Assembly: GCA_024638915.1 (NCBI GenBank)
Contig: JAHEJJ010000033.1
Location: 1 to 35,987 of the forward strand
Reading direction: 5' to 3'
DNA from: Robiginitalea sp.
GTDB taxonomy: Bacteria > Bacteroidota > Bacteroidia > Flavobacteriales > Flavobacteriaceae
Length of the DNA stretch: 35,987 bases
The notes under the pieces are model-generated. The model was not told where the DNA came from and did not search any database. It was given only the letters and a program-made list of their open reading frames with translations. Position numbers and translations under genes: made by a program. Each line of letters opens with the position of its first letter. Position 1 is the stretch's first letter. This document shows, in pieces, positions 1-9,347 of the stretch.

Positions 1-2495
1 GTTACAGGCTTTCCGACCAGCAGATCAAGATAAAAGATCAGGAATCTATCCATATAACCGGTTATGCCCTTCAATGCAGGATCACGACCGAAGATCCGCT
101 GAATGATTTCAAACCCGACTACGGTATCGTGACCACCTACCGCAGCGCTTCAGGTCTGGGAATCCGACTCGATGCCGGTAGTATATACCAAGGGGTAAGC
201 ATTTCACCATTTTTCGATTCCATGCTGGTAAAGGTCTCAGCTCTGAGCCGAACATTGGACGGCTCCTGTCGGAAAATGCGCAGAACGCTGGCAGAATTTC
301 GTATCCGGGGGGTGAAGACCAATATGGCTTTCCTGGACAATATATTGAAACATCCGACTTTCAGAGAGGGAAAGGTGACGGTGAATTTCATCAAGGACGA
401 ACGGGCACTTTTTGAGATCGTCGAACCCAGGAACCGCGCCAATAAATTGCTGGAATATCTCGGAGAAACAATCGTTAACGGAAATCCGGATGTGAAGCAC
501 ATCAATCCGAACCATATTTTTTCCAAACCCCGGATACCTGATTTCCCGAGGAACATGCCATATCCAAAAGGTACCAAAGACCTGCTGCAAGAATTGGGTC
601 CGGAGGCGTTTTCAGAATGGTTGAGGAAAGAGAACAAAATTCAGTACACCGATACCACCATGCGCGATGCCCACCAAAGTCTGCTTGCCACAAGGATGCG
701 TACCATAGATATGCTTAAAGTGGCCGAGGGATATGCCAGGAACAACCCTGAAATCTTCAGCCTGGAAGTCTGGGGTGGGGCTACTTTCGATGTTTGCCTG
801 CGGTTTCTTCAGGAGAATCCGTGGGAGCGATTGGCACTTCTGAGAAAGGCTATGCCCAATATTTTGTTACAAATGCTCATCAGGGGGTCCAATGCTGTGG
901 GGTATACGGCCTATCCCGACAACCTCATTGAAAAATTTGTTGAACAGGCCTGGGCGACCGGAGTAGATGTGTTCCGGATCTTCGACTCGCTTAATTGGAT
1001 GAAGTCTATAGCCCCCTGCATAAGTTATGTAAGGGAAAAGACAGGTGGACTTGCCGAGGGTTCTATTTGCTATACCGGTGATATACTCAACCCGGAAAAA
1101 ACCAAATATAGCCTCAACTATTATCTTCAGCTGGCCAGGGACATCGAAAACGCAGGTGCGCATATTCTTGGAGTAAAGGATATGGCTGGACTGTTAAAAC
1201 CAGAAGCAGCTTTTGAATTGATCTCGGCCTTGAAATCAGAATTGAAGATCCCAATCCATTTGCATACCCACGATACATCATCTACGCAGGCTGCAACGTA
1301 TTTAAAGGCTGTGGAAGCAGGTGTGGATGTGTTGGACGTTTCTCTGGGCGGACTTTCAGGAATGACGGCTCAGCCCAATTTCAATTCCCTGGTCGAAATG
1401 ATGCGATTCCATCCCAGAGAACATACTATGAATTCGGGTTCTCTTGCGGAGTATTCCAATTATTGGGAAACCGTACGAAGCTATTATTATCCTTTTGAAT
1501 CCGGTTTGAAAGCCGGTACCGGGGAAATATACCATCATGAGATTCCGGGGGGCCAGTATTCCAATTTAAAAGGACAGGCGATTGCGCTGGGCCTGGAACA
1601 TCAATTTCCTGAAATCACTAAAATGTATGCCGAAGTCAACAAACTCTTTGGCGACATAATCAAGGTGACACCGAGTTCCAAGGTGGTTGGGGATATGGCA
1701 CAATACCTGATCAGTAACGGATATAGTATAGCGGATGTATTGGAGAAAGGGGATACCATATCTTTCCCTCAGTCCGTGATCAATTTTTTCAGGGGCGACC
1801 TCGGTCAGCCGGTAGGTGGATTCCCTAAAAAGGTCCAGAAGCTTGTCCTGAAAGATCAAAAACCTTATACCGACAGACCCAACGCGCACCTGGAACCTAT
1901 CGACTTCGATAAGGAATTTGCAGCATTTAAGAGAAAGTTCAAGAAAGGGATGGGCAGAGATTTGTATATCACAGACTACTTGTCGTATACACTCTATCCC
2001 AAAGTATTTACCGATGCTTATGAAAAACATCTGAAATACGGCAATATTATGAATATTCCTACCAAGAATTTCTTCTATGGCATGGACATAGGCGAGGAGA
2101 TCATGGTAGAACTCGATAAGGGGAAAAACGTACTGATATCACTGATGTTAAAAGGGGAGCCCGACCAGGCCGGCAACGTCAGTATTTTCTTTAAGGTGAA
2201 TGGGCAGCTGCGGAACGTGCTGATAAGAGACACATCGGTTAAGGTGGAGAAAGAGGAAAACGTAAAAATAGATCCGAGCGATCCAAAGCATATCGGAGCC
2301 CCGCTCCAGGGCTTGCTTTCCAATGTACTGGTAAAACGAGGTCAGGAGATCGAGAAAAACCAACCGCTGTTTGTTATCGAAGCTATGAAGATGGAAACCA
2401 CGGTAACCGCAACGGAAGAAGGCGTGATTGGAAAAATCCAGTTGCCAGCGGGGTCACTGGTCAATACAGACGATCTGGTTATCGTTTTAAAATAA
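1..2495 (+). CDS. pyc: Pyruvate carboxylase, 3' part (truncated by window start)
   Basis: Biotin-dependent enzyme that carboxylates pyruvate to oxaloacetate to refill the TCA cycle. The reading frame is open from base 3, so the GTG at 129 is internal and the true start lies upstream; about 830 residues are visible. First comes the end of the biotin carboxylase domain (GYALQCRITTEDP, bases 60-98). The carboxyltransferase domain opens with TDTTMRDAHQSLLATRMR. It carries the carboxylated-Lys region GVKDMAG and the metal-binding LHTHDTSS. The C-terminal biotinyl domain holds EAMKMET, with the biotinylated Lys codon at 2388-2390. This domain order (BC, CT, BCCP in one chain) separates pyruvate carboxylase from oxaloacetate decarboxylase and from split acyl-CoA carboxylases. 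No frameshift is seen in the visible part. No clear intrinsic terminator follows; an imperfectly placed inverted repeat (TTTTGAA/TTCAAAA, 2524-2547) lies downstream. Confidence 0.95.
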   Translation, partial: YRLSDQQIKIKDQESIHITGYALQCRITTEDPLNDFKPDYGIVTTYRSASGLGIRLDAGSIYQGVSISPFFDSMLVKVSALSRTLDGSCRKMRRTLAEFRIRGVKTNMAFLDNILKHPTFREGKVTVNFIKDERALFEIVEPRNRANKLLEYLGETIVNGNPDVKHINPNHIFSKPRIPDFPRNMPYPKGTKDLLQELGPEAFSEWLRKENKIQYTDTTMRDAHQSLLATRMRTIDMLKVAEGYARNNPEIFSLEVWGGATFDVCLRFLQENPWERLALLRKAMPNILLQMLIRGSNAVGYTAYPDNLIEKFVEQAWATGVDVFRIFDSLNWMKSIAPCISYVREKTGGLAEGSICYTGDILNPEKTKYSLNYYLQLARDIENAGAHILGVKDMAGLLKPEAAFELISALKSELKIPIHLHTHDTSSTQAATYLKAVEAGVDVLDVSLGGLSGMTAQPNFNSLVEMMRFHPREHTMNSGSLAEYSNYWETVRSYYYPFESGLKAGTGEIYHHEIPGGQYSNLKGQAIALGLEHQFPEITKMYAEVNKLFGDIIKVTPSSKVVGDMAQYLISNGYSIADVLEKGDTISFPQSVINFFRGDLGQPVGGFPKKVQKLVLKDQKPYTDRPNAHLEPIDFDKEFAAFKRKFKKGMGRDLYITDYLSYTLYPKVFTDAYEKHLKYGNIMNIPTKNFFYGMDIGEEIMVELDKGKNVLISLMLKGEPDQAGNVSIFFKVNGQLRNVLIRDTSVKVEKEENVKIDPSDPKHIGAPLQGLLSNVLVKRGQEIEKNQPLFVIEAMKMETTVTATEEGVIGKIQLPAGSLVNTDDLVIVLK

Positions 2496-2631
2496 CCCCA
2501 TCAATCCCTCAATGTATAACTGATTTTGAAGATGTACATATTCAAAAGGTATTCCTGTTTTGGTTGTCACACTGCTTAAAATTTCATTATCATTACAGTA
2601 GGAATCTACCTCAATTATTCAAGCTATTTTT

Positions 2632-3342
2632 TTGCATAAACATCCATACGAACCTTTTTTATTTCCCGAGGTCACCAGGCTTATCGTAGGTACGTTACCA
2701 CCTCCAAGATTTAGTACCCGGGAATTGAAAGATGGAGATGTTGATTTTTGTTACGGGAGTCGGGATGGACAACTGTGGCGAATACTAGATCGCATTTTCG
2801 ATCTGGGACTTGCCTATGAAACCTCCGATTTGGCCATTGCCCAACGACAGGAGTTTCTGAAAAAACATAGGATTGGTATTTGCGATATTGTAGCGAGCGC
2901 CGAACGGGAAGAAGTGAATGCTTCCGATCATGGTATGAAGAATGTCGTGCTACGCGACCTGATCCAGGTACTCTATAGATTTCGCCGCATCGATACCCTC
3001 ATCTTTACCGGGGGCAATAGCAAAAACGGACCGGAGTATTTCTTCCGCCGGCATCTCAGGGAATGCGGACTCCAGCTTGTACCCCTCCAAACTGAGGTTC
3101 CGAGAATACATATAGTCAAACTCCCTTATGCCTATCCCAATAGGAAGAAGCCCCTCCGATCTTATACCCAGGCTAAATACCGCCAGGATGAGCGGATCGT
3201 GAAAACAGTGTCGCTTACCGCACCTTCTGGTTCGGCAAACAGGGCTATAGGCAGTATGAGCCAATATCAATCGATCAAAAAGAACAATCCGGAATACAAC
3301 ACCTTCGATTTCCGGGTAGACCAGTACAGGCCTTTTTTTTAA
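2632..3342 (+). CDS. Uracil-DNA glycosylase-like family protein
   Basis: About 236 residues resembling the uracil/mismatch DNA glycosylase fold family. An N-terminal LIVGTLPPPRFS is followed by DFCYGSRDGQLWRIL, an IGICDIV segment, a central LIFTGGNSKNGPEYFFRR and a late SLTAPSGSANRA that would fit the second active-site loop. The family is inferred from these motifs; substrate and activity are not known. The start is uncertain. TTG at 2632 gives a protein beginning MHKHPYEPF. The frame is open back to 2602, and ATT at 2626 would give MFLHKHPYEPF, which resembles homologous N-termini as I recall them. There is no Shine-Dalgarno and no clear promoter in the 136 bases after pyc. It converges on the M20 peptidase, leaving 46 bases between the stops. 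Confidence 0.75.
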   Translation: MHKHPYEPFLFPEVTRLIVGTLPPPRFSTRELKDGDVDFCYGSRDGQLWRILDRIFDLGLAYETSDLAIAQRQEFLKKHRIGICDIVASAEREEVNASDHGMKNVVLRDLIQVLYRFRRIDTLIFTGGNSKNGPEYFFRRHLRECGLQLVPLQTEVPRIHIVKLPYAYPNRKKPLRSYTQAKYRQDERIVKTVSLTAPSGSANRAIGSMSQYQSIKKNNPEYNTFDFRVDQYRPFF

Positions 3343-3388
3343 AGACAGACCTTTCCCTGCAGGCTATGTGGCGGAATTGCTGAGAAAT

Positions 3389-4888
3389 TTATTCAGGCAG
3401 TGGCGTACTCAGCAAAGCATAAATCGCTTTGATGCCATAAGCTAATTGCCCTATTTCCAAATTTTCATTGGGGCTATGCTGGTTGTTATCCGGGTTGACC
3501 ATCGGGATCAGGAGCGCGGGAATTTCTAATTCATTCACAAATGATGCGATGGGTACCGTTCCTCCGGCAATCCGGATTTTGACTACCTCCTCATCGAATG
3601 CCTCCTGAAACACCTCGGCTACGAAATTTCCGTAGGGATTGGTCAGCGGCGTCCTGAAGGCATCGGTAACTCCTCTTTCCGTAACCTTCACAATTCTGTC
3701 GTGCTGCATCCTCAATTCTTTAGAAGGATCGGTATCGGTAATAAAAAACCCTTCAGATCGGATGTGATCCTTTACGAGCTCTTTTAAACGACTACCGTCT
3801 GTTTCGGGTACCAACCTAAGATCTATTTCTGCGGTGGCCGAACCAGGGACAATGGTTCGGGCTTTATCTCCTATCCATCCAGAACCCAATCCCCGTACAT
3901 TCAATGAAGGGTATTGTATCGATTCCTGGTAGTTCGAACCTACTTTTTCGGGTGTTTTTATGGCCAGATGTTCGTTGATGGCCTTTGCGTTATCGGGAAC
4001 GCTTTTTAATACAGAAGCAGTAGCGTCATCTATGTTGATCCCATCATAATACCCTTCGATCAGAACTCTTCCATCCCGATCCTTCATGCTGGCCAGGAGG
4101 TGTGCAAGTTGAAAGCCCGGATTAGGGGCATAGTTGCCATAATGTCCACTGTGTTGCGGTTTATAAGGGCCATAGGTGGTGATAGACATAGTGGTAATTC
4201 CTCTACAACCGTACACGATGGTAGGTTTAGTTGAAGGGTGCACGGGGCCATCGGCTATCAGAAGAAAATCTGCCTCCAGTAACTCCCGGTATTGTTTTAC
4301 GGCTGCGGGTAGCGGCTTGCTGCCCTTTTCTTCCTCACCGTCGAGGATTACTTTAATATTGAAAGGGATATTCACATTATTTTTTTTCAACAGGTCAAAG
4401 GCATTCAAAAACATCACAATAGGACCTTTGTCATCAGATGTCGAACGACCGAATAACCTCCAGGTATAATCAATATCCTCCGAGAGGTCGTTAAAGGATT
4501 GATCTTTCCATTCATCACCTTCCGGGGATTTCAATACCACCTGATAGGGATTGGGTTGAATCCATTGTGAAGGATCTATCGACTGACCATCAAAATGCAT
4601 ATAAAACAGTACGGTAGGCTTGTCGTCTTCCATAGGAAGAGCAGCGAAGAATAAGGGTAACCCCTCTGTAGGTAACACAGAAGTATTAAATCCCCGCTTG
4701 TTAAATTTCTGTGTAAGCCAGCTTATGTTCCGATTGATGTCTGCATGTTCAAGGGCATCATTTGGGATCGCTATAAATTCGCGCAATTCATCGATAGAAT
4801 GTCGAACCTGCGATTTCAGTTGGGCAGCATCCTGGGCCAGTCCTGTCAGCGCCATCCCAAGGAACAGAAAAATAAGGTGTCTCCTCAT
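3389..4888 (-). CDS. Secreted M20-family metallopeptidase (dipeptidase-like)
   Basis: 499 residues. An N-terminal signal peptide (hydrophobic LIFLFLGMALTGLA, residues about 5-18) points to export. The M20 metal-site pattern is present: H98-x-D100 in YMHFDGQ, D152/D153 in STSDDKGP, E185-E187 in GEEEKGS, D213 in IADGP and a C-terminal H471 in NNQHSPNENLEIG. This is the two-zinc co-catalytic exopeptidase layout. A dimerisation (lid) domain lies between about residues 230 and 370. Family members hydrolyse dipeptides or N-acyl amino acids; the substrate here is not determined. It lies 30 bases downstream of the trpA stop on the same strand with no visible terminator between them, so it may be read through from the trp operon. 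Confidence 0.88.
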   Translation of the reverse strand: MRRHLIFLFLGMALTGLAQDAAQLKSQVRHSIDELREFIAIPNDALEHADINRNISWLTQKFNKRGFNTSVLPTEGLPLFFAALPMEDDKPTVLFYMHFDGQSIDPSQWIQPNPYQVVLKSPEGDEWKDQSFNDLSEDIDYTWRLFGRSTSDDKGPIVMFLNAFDLLKKNNVNIPFNIKVILDGEEEKGSKPLPAAVKQYRELLEADFLLIADGPVHPSTKPTIVYGCRGITTMSITTYGPYKPQHSGHYGNYAPNPGFQLAHLLASMKDRDGRVLIEGYYDGINIDDATASVLKSVPDNAKAINEHLAIKTPEKVGSNYQESIQYPSLNVRGLGSGWIGDKARTIVPGSATAEIDLRLVPETDGSRLKELVKDHIRSEGFFITDTDPSKELRMQHDRIVKVTERGVTDAFRTPLTNPYGNFVAEVFQEAFDEEVVKIRIAGGTVPIASFVNELEIPALLIPMVNPDNNQHSPNENLEIGQLAYGIKAIYALLSTPLPE

Positions 4889-4918
4889 CGTGATATTATT
4901 TATTTTAAGCCTCTAAAT

Positions 4919-5680
4919 CTAGCGAATTCTTTTAATAAATTCGGGGATATTCGCCACCCCTTTTTTTGTAAGATGTTTGATGAACGCCGAACCGATTATC
5001 GCCCCTTCGGCATATTCTGTGGCTTGTTGAAAGGTCTTTGCATTACTGATACCAAAACCTACAATCAACGGGTTTTTAAGTTCCATGGCGGCAATCCGCT
5101 GAAAATATGAAGTTTGTTCTTCTCCAAATCCGGTTTTTGCACCTGTGGTACTTGCGGAACTTACCATATAGATAAAGCCCTCCGAAGCATCATCTATTTG
5201 CCGTATTCGCTCATCACTGGTTTGGGGTGTGATTAGGAAAATATTCAACAATCCATAATGATCAAAGATGTCTTTGTACTCCCTCATGTATACATCTAAA
5301 GGAAGATCGGGCAGAATCAATCCGTCTATTCCTGCTTCAACACATCTGGAACAAAATTCCTCTACCCCATACTGCAAAACCGGATTAAAATACCCCATGA
5401 TGATCAGTGGAATATTCACTTTTGAACGGATGTTTTTGAGTTGATCAAAAAGCAGTTCGCTGTTCATACCATTATGAAGTGCTGCGGTTGAGCTTGCCTG
5501 AATAGTGGGTCCGTCAGCTAAGGGATCACTAAAGGGCAGTCCTATCTCGATCATATCTACCCCATTATCAGCTAATGCATTGATGATTTTTTCCGTATCA
5601 TTCAGATCGGGATAACCGGCTGTAAAATAGATCGACAAGATCTTGCCCGACTGTCTTAATTTATCTGTTATTCGATTCAT
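4919..5680 (-). CDS. trpA: Tryptophan synthase alpha subunit
   Basis: 253 residues. It cleaves indole-3-glycerol phosphate to glyceraldehyde-3-phosphate and indole, which is channelled to TrpB in the alpha2-beta2 complex. The TIM-barrel signature is clear: YFTAGYPD (18-25), then VDMIEIGLPFSDPLADGP (41-58), with catalytic E45 and D56 corresponding to the classic Glu/Asp pair. LPLDVY and the phosphate-site region FGISNAKT are also present. Its length is a little short of the roughly 260-270 usual, which is common in Bacteroidota. It is the last trp gene, 26 bases after trpB. ATG start; no Shine-Dalgarno. Confidence 0.97.
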   Translation of the reverse strand: MNRITDKLRQSGKILSIYFTAGYPDLNDTEKIINALADNGVDMIEIGLPFSDPLADGPTIQASSTAALHNGMNSELLFDQLKNIRSKVNIPLIIMGYFNPVLQYGVEEFCSRCVEAGIDGLILPDLPLDVYMREYKDIFDHYGLLNIFLITPQTSDERIRQIDDASEGFIYMVSSASTTGAKTGFGEEQTSYFQRIAAMELKNPLIVGFGISNAKTFQQATEYAEGAIIGSAFIKHLTKKGVANIPEFIKRIR

Positions 5681-5706
5681 GGTTTTGTGCTGGATCGTTC
5701 TAAATA

Positions 5707-6891
5707 TTATAGATTGAAATAATCGATATACGTCTGAAGGTCTTTATCACCCCGTCCCGAAAGATTGATCACCAATATATCCTCTGGTTTGAATTCCCTT
5801 TTATCAAAGATGGCGAAGGCATGTGAAGTTTCGATAGCCGGAATAATACCCTCCAATTGGGATACCCTTAGGCCCGCCTCCATAGCCTCCTGATCGGTAA
5901 TCGAAATAAATTCGCCTCGTCCGGACTGAAAAAGATGTGCATGCATAGGTCCGACACCCGGATAATCCAATCCTGCTGAGATAGAATAGGGTTCGGTAAT
6001 CTGCCCGTCGTTGGTCTGCATCAACAAGGTCTTGGAACCATGAATAATCCCCACTTTCCCCAGAGCTGAGGTGGCAGCGCTTTCGCCTGTATTAATTCCT
6101 TTGCCTGCCGCTTCAACAGCAATGATACCCACCTCCATATTGTCTAGGTAATGGTAATAAGCCCCTGCGGCATTACTGCCGCCACCTACACAGGCAATCA
6201 CATAATCCGGATTGGAGGTGCCTTCTTTTTCAAGCAATTGCGATTGGATCTCTTCTGAGATAACCGATTGAAAACGAGCCACCATGTCGGGGTAGGGATG
6301 GGGCCCCACTACAGAACCGATAATATAATGTGTATCGACCGGGTTGTTGATCCAATCGCGAATGGCTTCATTTGTAGCATCTTTAAGTGTCCGGCTGCCG
6401 GAAAGGGCAGGTCTAACCTCCGCTCCGAGCATTTTCATCCTGGCGACGTTGGGGGCCTGCCTGGCAATATCGATCTCTCCCATATATACCACGCACTTTA
6501 TTCCCATCAGGGCGCATACTGTTGCGGTGGCAACACCATGCTGTCCAGCACCTGTTTCTGCGATAATGCGATTCTTGCCCAACCGTTTGGCCAACAGGAT
6601 CTGGCCAATGGTATTATTGACTTTATGTGCCCCGGTATGACAGAGGTCTTCGCGTTTAAGATATATTCTAGTCTTGTATTCTGCCGATAGATTTTTTGCG
6701 AAATATAGCGGTGTAGGGCGCCCCACATAGTCCCTTAAAAGCTGGTGAAAATCCTTTTTGAATTGGGATTCCTGCATGATACTGAGGTAGTTTTGCCTCA
6801 GCTCTTCCGTGTTGGGATAAAGCATTTCAGGGATATACGCTCCACCAAAAATCCCGTAATATCCATTTTCATCTACATGATAACCTTTCAT
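5707..6891 (-). CDS. trpB: Tryptophan synthase beta subunit
   Basis: 394 residues, the usual TrpB1 length. It condenses indole with L-serine to make tryptophan, using pyridoxal phosphate. The PLP lysine is K90 within [13 protein letters not shown]. The phosphate-binding loop GGGSNA, LKRE and the C-terminal NLSGRGDKD region are intact. [10 protein letters not shown] near the N-terminus matches the TrpB1 class that works with TrpA. It starts 3 bases after the trpF stop, indicating translational coupling, and is followed by trpA. Confidence 0.98.
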   Translation of the reverse strand: MKGYHVDENGYYGIFGGAYIPEMLYPNTEELRQNYLSIMQESQFKKDFHQLLRDYVGRPTPLYFAKNLSAEYKTRIYLKREDLCHTGAHKVNNTIGQILLAKRLGKNRIIAETGAGQHGVATATVCALMGIKCVVYMGEIDIARQAPNVARMKMLGAEVRPALSGSRTLKDATNEAIRDWINNPVDTHYIIGSVVGPHPYPDMVARFQSVISEEIQSQLLEKEGTSNPDYVIACVGGGSNAAGAYYHYLDNMEVGIIAVEAAGKGINTGESAATSALGKVGIIHGSKTLLMQTNDGQITEPYSISAGLDYPGVGPMHAHLFQSGRGEFISITDQEAMEAGLRVSQLEGIIPAIETSHAFAIFDKREFKPEDILVINLSGRGDKDLQTYIDYFNL

Positions 6892-6894
6892 AGT

Positions 6895-7545
6895 TCAATC
6901 TTTTTGAGATAAATACCCTATCTCCTCAATAAATGTTTGCAGGGCCTCCAGGTCTTTCAGACCGGGCTCTATTTCAAACCTGCTATTTAGGTCGATGGCA
7001 TAGCATTTTTCGGCTTCCGTACGCGACAGGAAGGTTTTAATTGCAGCGGCATCCGAAGGTCCGATACCCCCGCTGAGAAAATAAGGCTTGTTCAATTTAT
7101 AGTTGTTCAAAAGCTTCCAGTCGAAACGGCGCCCGGTACCTCCTGGCAGGTCACCTCTGGTGTCGAACAGGAAAAAATCACATGAATCTTCATACTCTTT
7201 TAGAACTTCGAAATCAAATGCCTCATCTATCGCAAAGGCCTTGATGATTTCTATTCCTGTGCTGTGCTGCTCACCTATATGATCCCCGAGGTACTTACAA
7301 GTGTCTGGTTTTTCAGATCCATGCAGCTGCACAGCATCCAGGTTGTGTTCATAGACCTTCAATACAATATCCTCCGGGGCAGCGTCAACAAATATTCCAA
7401 CGCGTTTCGGGTCAGCAATAATATCCGAAATACAACCACTGAAAAAGCGGCGAGAAGGCTCCCAGAAAATAAAGCCCAGATAGTCGGGCCGGAGTTCCGA
7501 TACTTCAACGGAGTTATATTTCATACCACAGATCTTTAGTTTCAT
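6895..7545 (-). CDS. trpF: Phosphoribosylanthranilate isomerase
   Basis: 216 residues. It converts N-(5'-phosphoribosyl)anthranilate to 1-(2-carboxyphenylamino)-1-deoxyribulose 5-phosphate. The N-terminal KICG contains the general-base C6, and D128 in FDTRGDLPGGTGRRFDW is the general acid. FLSGGI (156-161) and DLNSRFE..PG.KD form the phosphate site. It is separate from trpC, unlike the trpC-trpF fusion of enterobacteria. The start ATG overlaps the trpC stop by 4 bases, and trpB follows after 3 bases. Confidence 0.96.
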   Translation of the reverse strand: MKLKICGMKYNSVEVSELRPDYLGFIFWEPSRRFFSGCISDIIADPKRVGIFVDAAPEDIVLKVYEHNLDAVQLHGSEKPDTCKYLGDHIGEQHSTGIEIIKAFAIDEAFDFEVLKEYEDSCDFFLFDTRGDLPGGTGRRFDWKLLNNYKLNKPYFLSGGIGPSDAAAIKTFLSRTEAEKCYAIDLNSRFEIEPGLKDLEALQTFIEEIGYLSQKD

Positions 7546-8327
7546 CGCTCCAGTTGTTGGATAAAAGCCCGGGCTGAATTTCCAGGATGTTCAGATCTCA
7601 TGAACTGCTCCCCGATCAGGAAACCCTCATAGCCAAAAGTTCTCAATTGATTTATAGTACCGATGCTGTCGATACCGCTTTCGGAGATCTTCATAAATCC
7701 CTCCGGGATCTTTTCGGAAAGAGTCAGACTGTTCTCAACAGAGACTTCAAAAGTTTTCAGGTTGCGATTGTTTACCCCGATCATATCGATCTCCGGAAAA
7801 AGGCTTCGTTCGAGTTCTTCTTTGTCATGTACCTCCAGGAGTACTTCCATATCGAGATCAGATGCCCGTCGGGAGAGGGAGCGGATCTCATCCGGCGTCA
7901 GGATTGCAGCGATCAAAAGTATGACATCGGCCCCATGCGCCCTGGCTTCAATCAGCTGATATTCGTCTATGATAAATTCCTTTCTGAGAAGAGGGCATGT
8001 TGTGCAGGCGCGCGCTAAGATGAGGTCGTCAAGAGAACCACCAAAAAACTGTCCGTCGGTCAGCACAGAGATCCCGCTGACCCCTGCTTCCGTATACCCT
8101 AGTATGACATCCTCCACACTTAAGGAAGTATTTATAGCAGCTTTGGAGGGTGAACGGCGTTTATGCTCAGAAATAATACCTGATTTACTTTTAGACAGCC
8201 TTTTTACCAAAGAGACGGTATCCCGTTCCATCAACCGGCTTTTTCCGAGTTGATTTACAGGGATCAACAACTTTTTCAGGCCCACTTCCCGGTGTTTAGC
8301 CGCTACTATTTTATCGAGTATATGCAT
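7542..8327 (-). CDS. trpC: Indole-3-glycerol-phosphate synthase
   Basis: 261 residues from the ATG at 8327. A GTG directly before it, at 8330, would add one residue. It performs ring closure and decarboxylation to indole-3-glycerol phosphate. Characteristic elements are ISEHKRRSPSK (52-62, with E54, K56 and the SPS loop), FGGSLDDL, LRKEFIIDEYQ, IGVNNRNLKTF, SESGI and the final FLIGEQFMR. The gene begins directly after the trpD stop and its stop overlaps the trpF start, so the three genes are tightly coupled. Confidence 0.96.
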   Translation of the reverse strand: MHILDKIVAAKHREVGLKKLLIPVNQLGKSRLMERDTVSLVKRLSKSKSGIISEHKRRSPSKAAINTSLSVEDVILGYTEAGVSGISVLTDGQFFGGSLDDLILARACTTCPLLRKEFIIDEYQLIEARAHGADVILLIAAILTPDEIRSLSRRASDLDMEVLLEVHDKEELERSLFPEIDMIGVNNRNLKTFEVSVENSLTLSEKIPEGFMKISESGIDSIGTINQLRTFGYEGFLIGEQFMRSEHPGNSARAFIQQLER

Positions 8328-8330
8328 CAC

Positions 8331-9326
8331 CTAGTTTGCGCTTATTTTTTGAAGTGTTTGAAGCGCCTTAAGCGCCTTTCGGTCGAATAAAGAATTTTGG
8401 GCGAGTTCAAAGCCTTCCCTGGCAGAGAGGCCTTTTGCCGTCGCTATGGCCATTCCCGCATTGGCACACACCACATTATTCTGAGCCTCACTTCCTTTTC
8501 CCTCCAGTATAGCCATAAAAATCTTTGCGGACTGTTCAATATCTTCTCCCCCTGCGATTTCCTCCGGTCGAACAGGGGCGACACCAAAGTCTTCAGGATG
8601 CAACATGGTCTCCGAAAAATTCGAAATCGTCTTGGTTGCCCCTGTAAGAGAGATTTCATCATAGCCATCCAGGGCGTGTACTACTGTAAATTTCTTTTCG
8701 GTGTTCTGGTATAGATAGCCATACATCCGCGCAAGTTCAAGGTTGAATACTCCTACGATCTGGTACGTGGGAAAAGCCGGATTGACCATGGGTCCCAGCA
8801 TGTTAAAAAAGGTCTTAACGGCCAGCTCCTTCCTGATCGGGGCAACGTTTTTCATAGCAGGATGAAAAAGTGGAGCATGCAAAATACATATGCCGCTTTC
8901 ATCGATCGATCTTTTCAGAAAATCAGCTTCATTGCTGAACCGTATGCCTAAAAACTCCAGAACATTGCTACTCCCACACTTCGAAGAAACACCATAGTTG
9001 CCGTGTTTAGTCACCGGGATACCTGCGCCGGCCGTAACAAAGGATGCAAGAGTCGAAATATTAAAGGTATCCTTGCCATCACCCCCCGTTCCGCAGAGAT
9101 CTATGGGATCATAGCCTGAGAGATCGACGGCCAGGCACAATTCGAGCAAGGCATCGCGGAAACCCTCCAATTCCTCGATCGAAATACTTCTCATCATATA
9201 TACGGTGAGAAAAGCCGCGATCTGACTTTGGTTATAGGTGCCTTTGGCGATGTTAACCAAAACCTGACGGGCGTCTTCTTTACAGAGCACATCGTGGTTT
9301 ATCAAGCGGTTCAATATTGTTTTCAT
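8331..9326 (-). CDS. trpD: Anthranilate phosphoribosyltransferase
   Basis: 331 residues. It transfers the phosphoribosyl group from PRPP to anthranilate. The PRPP loop is DLCGTGGDGKDTFNIST (about 77-92), followed by VTKHGNYGVSSKCGS (105-119) and LEFLG. It is not fused to a TrpG glutaminase domain, unlike E. coli TrpD. It follows trpG by 21 bases and abuts trpC. Confidence 0.96.
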   Translation of the reverse strand: MKTILNRLINHDVLCKEDARQVLVNIAKGTYNQSQIAAFLTVYMMRSISIEELEGFRDALLELCLAVDLSGYDPIDLCGTGGDGKDTFNISTLASFVTAGAGIPVTKHGNYGVSSKCGSSNVLEFLGIRFSNEADFLKRSIDESGICILHAPLFHPAMKNVAPIRKELAVKTFFNMLGPMVNPAFPTYQIVGVFNLELARMYGYLYQNTEKKFTVVHALDGYDEISLTGATKTISNFSETMLHPEDFGVAPVRPEEIAGGEDIEQSAKIFMAILEGKGSEAQNNVVCANAGMAIATAKGLSAREGFELAQNSLFDRKALKALQTLQKISAN

Positions 9327-9347
9327 AGGATTTTTTGTCTTATGTTT

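Noticed and set aside
2524-2547. TTTTGAA/TTCAAAA hairpin as a pyc terminator
   Set aside because: The stem is A/T-only apart from one G-C pair and is followed by GGTATTCC, with no U-tract.
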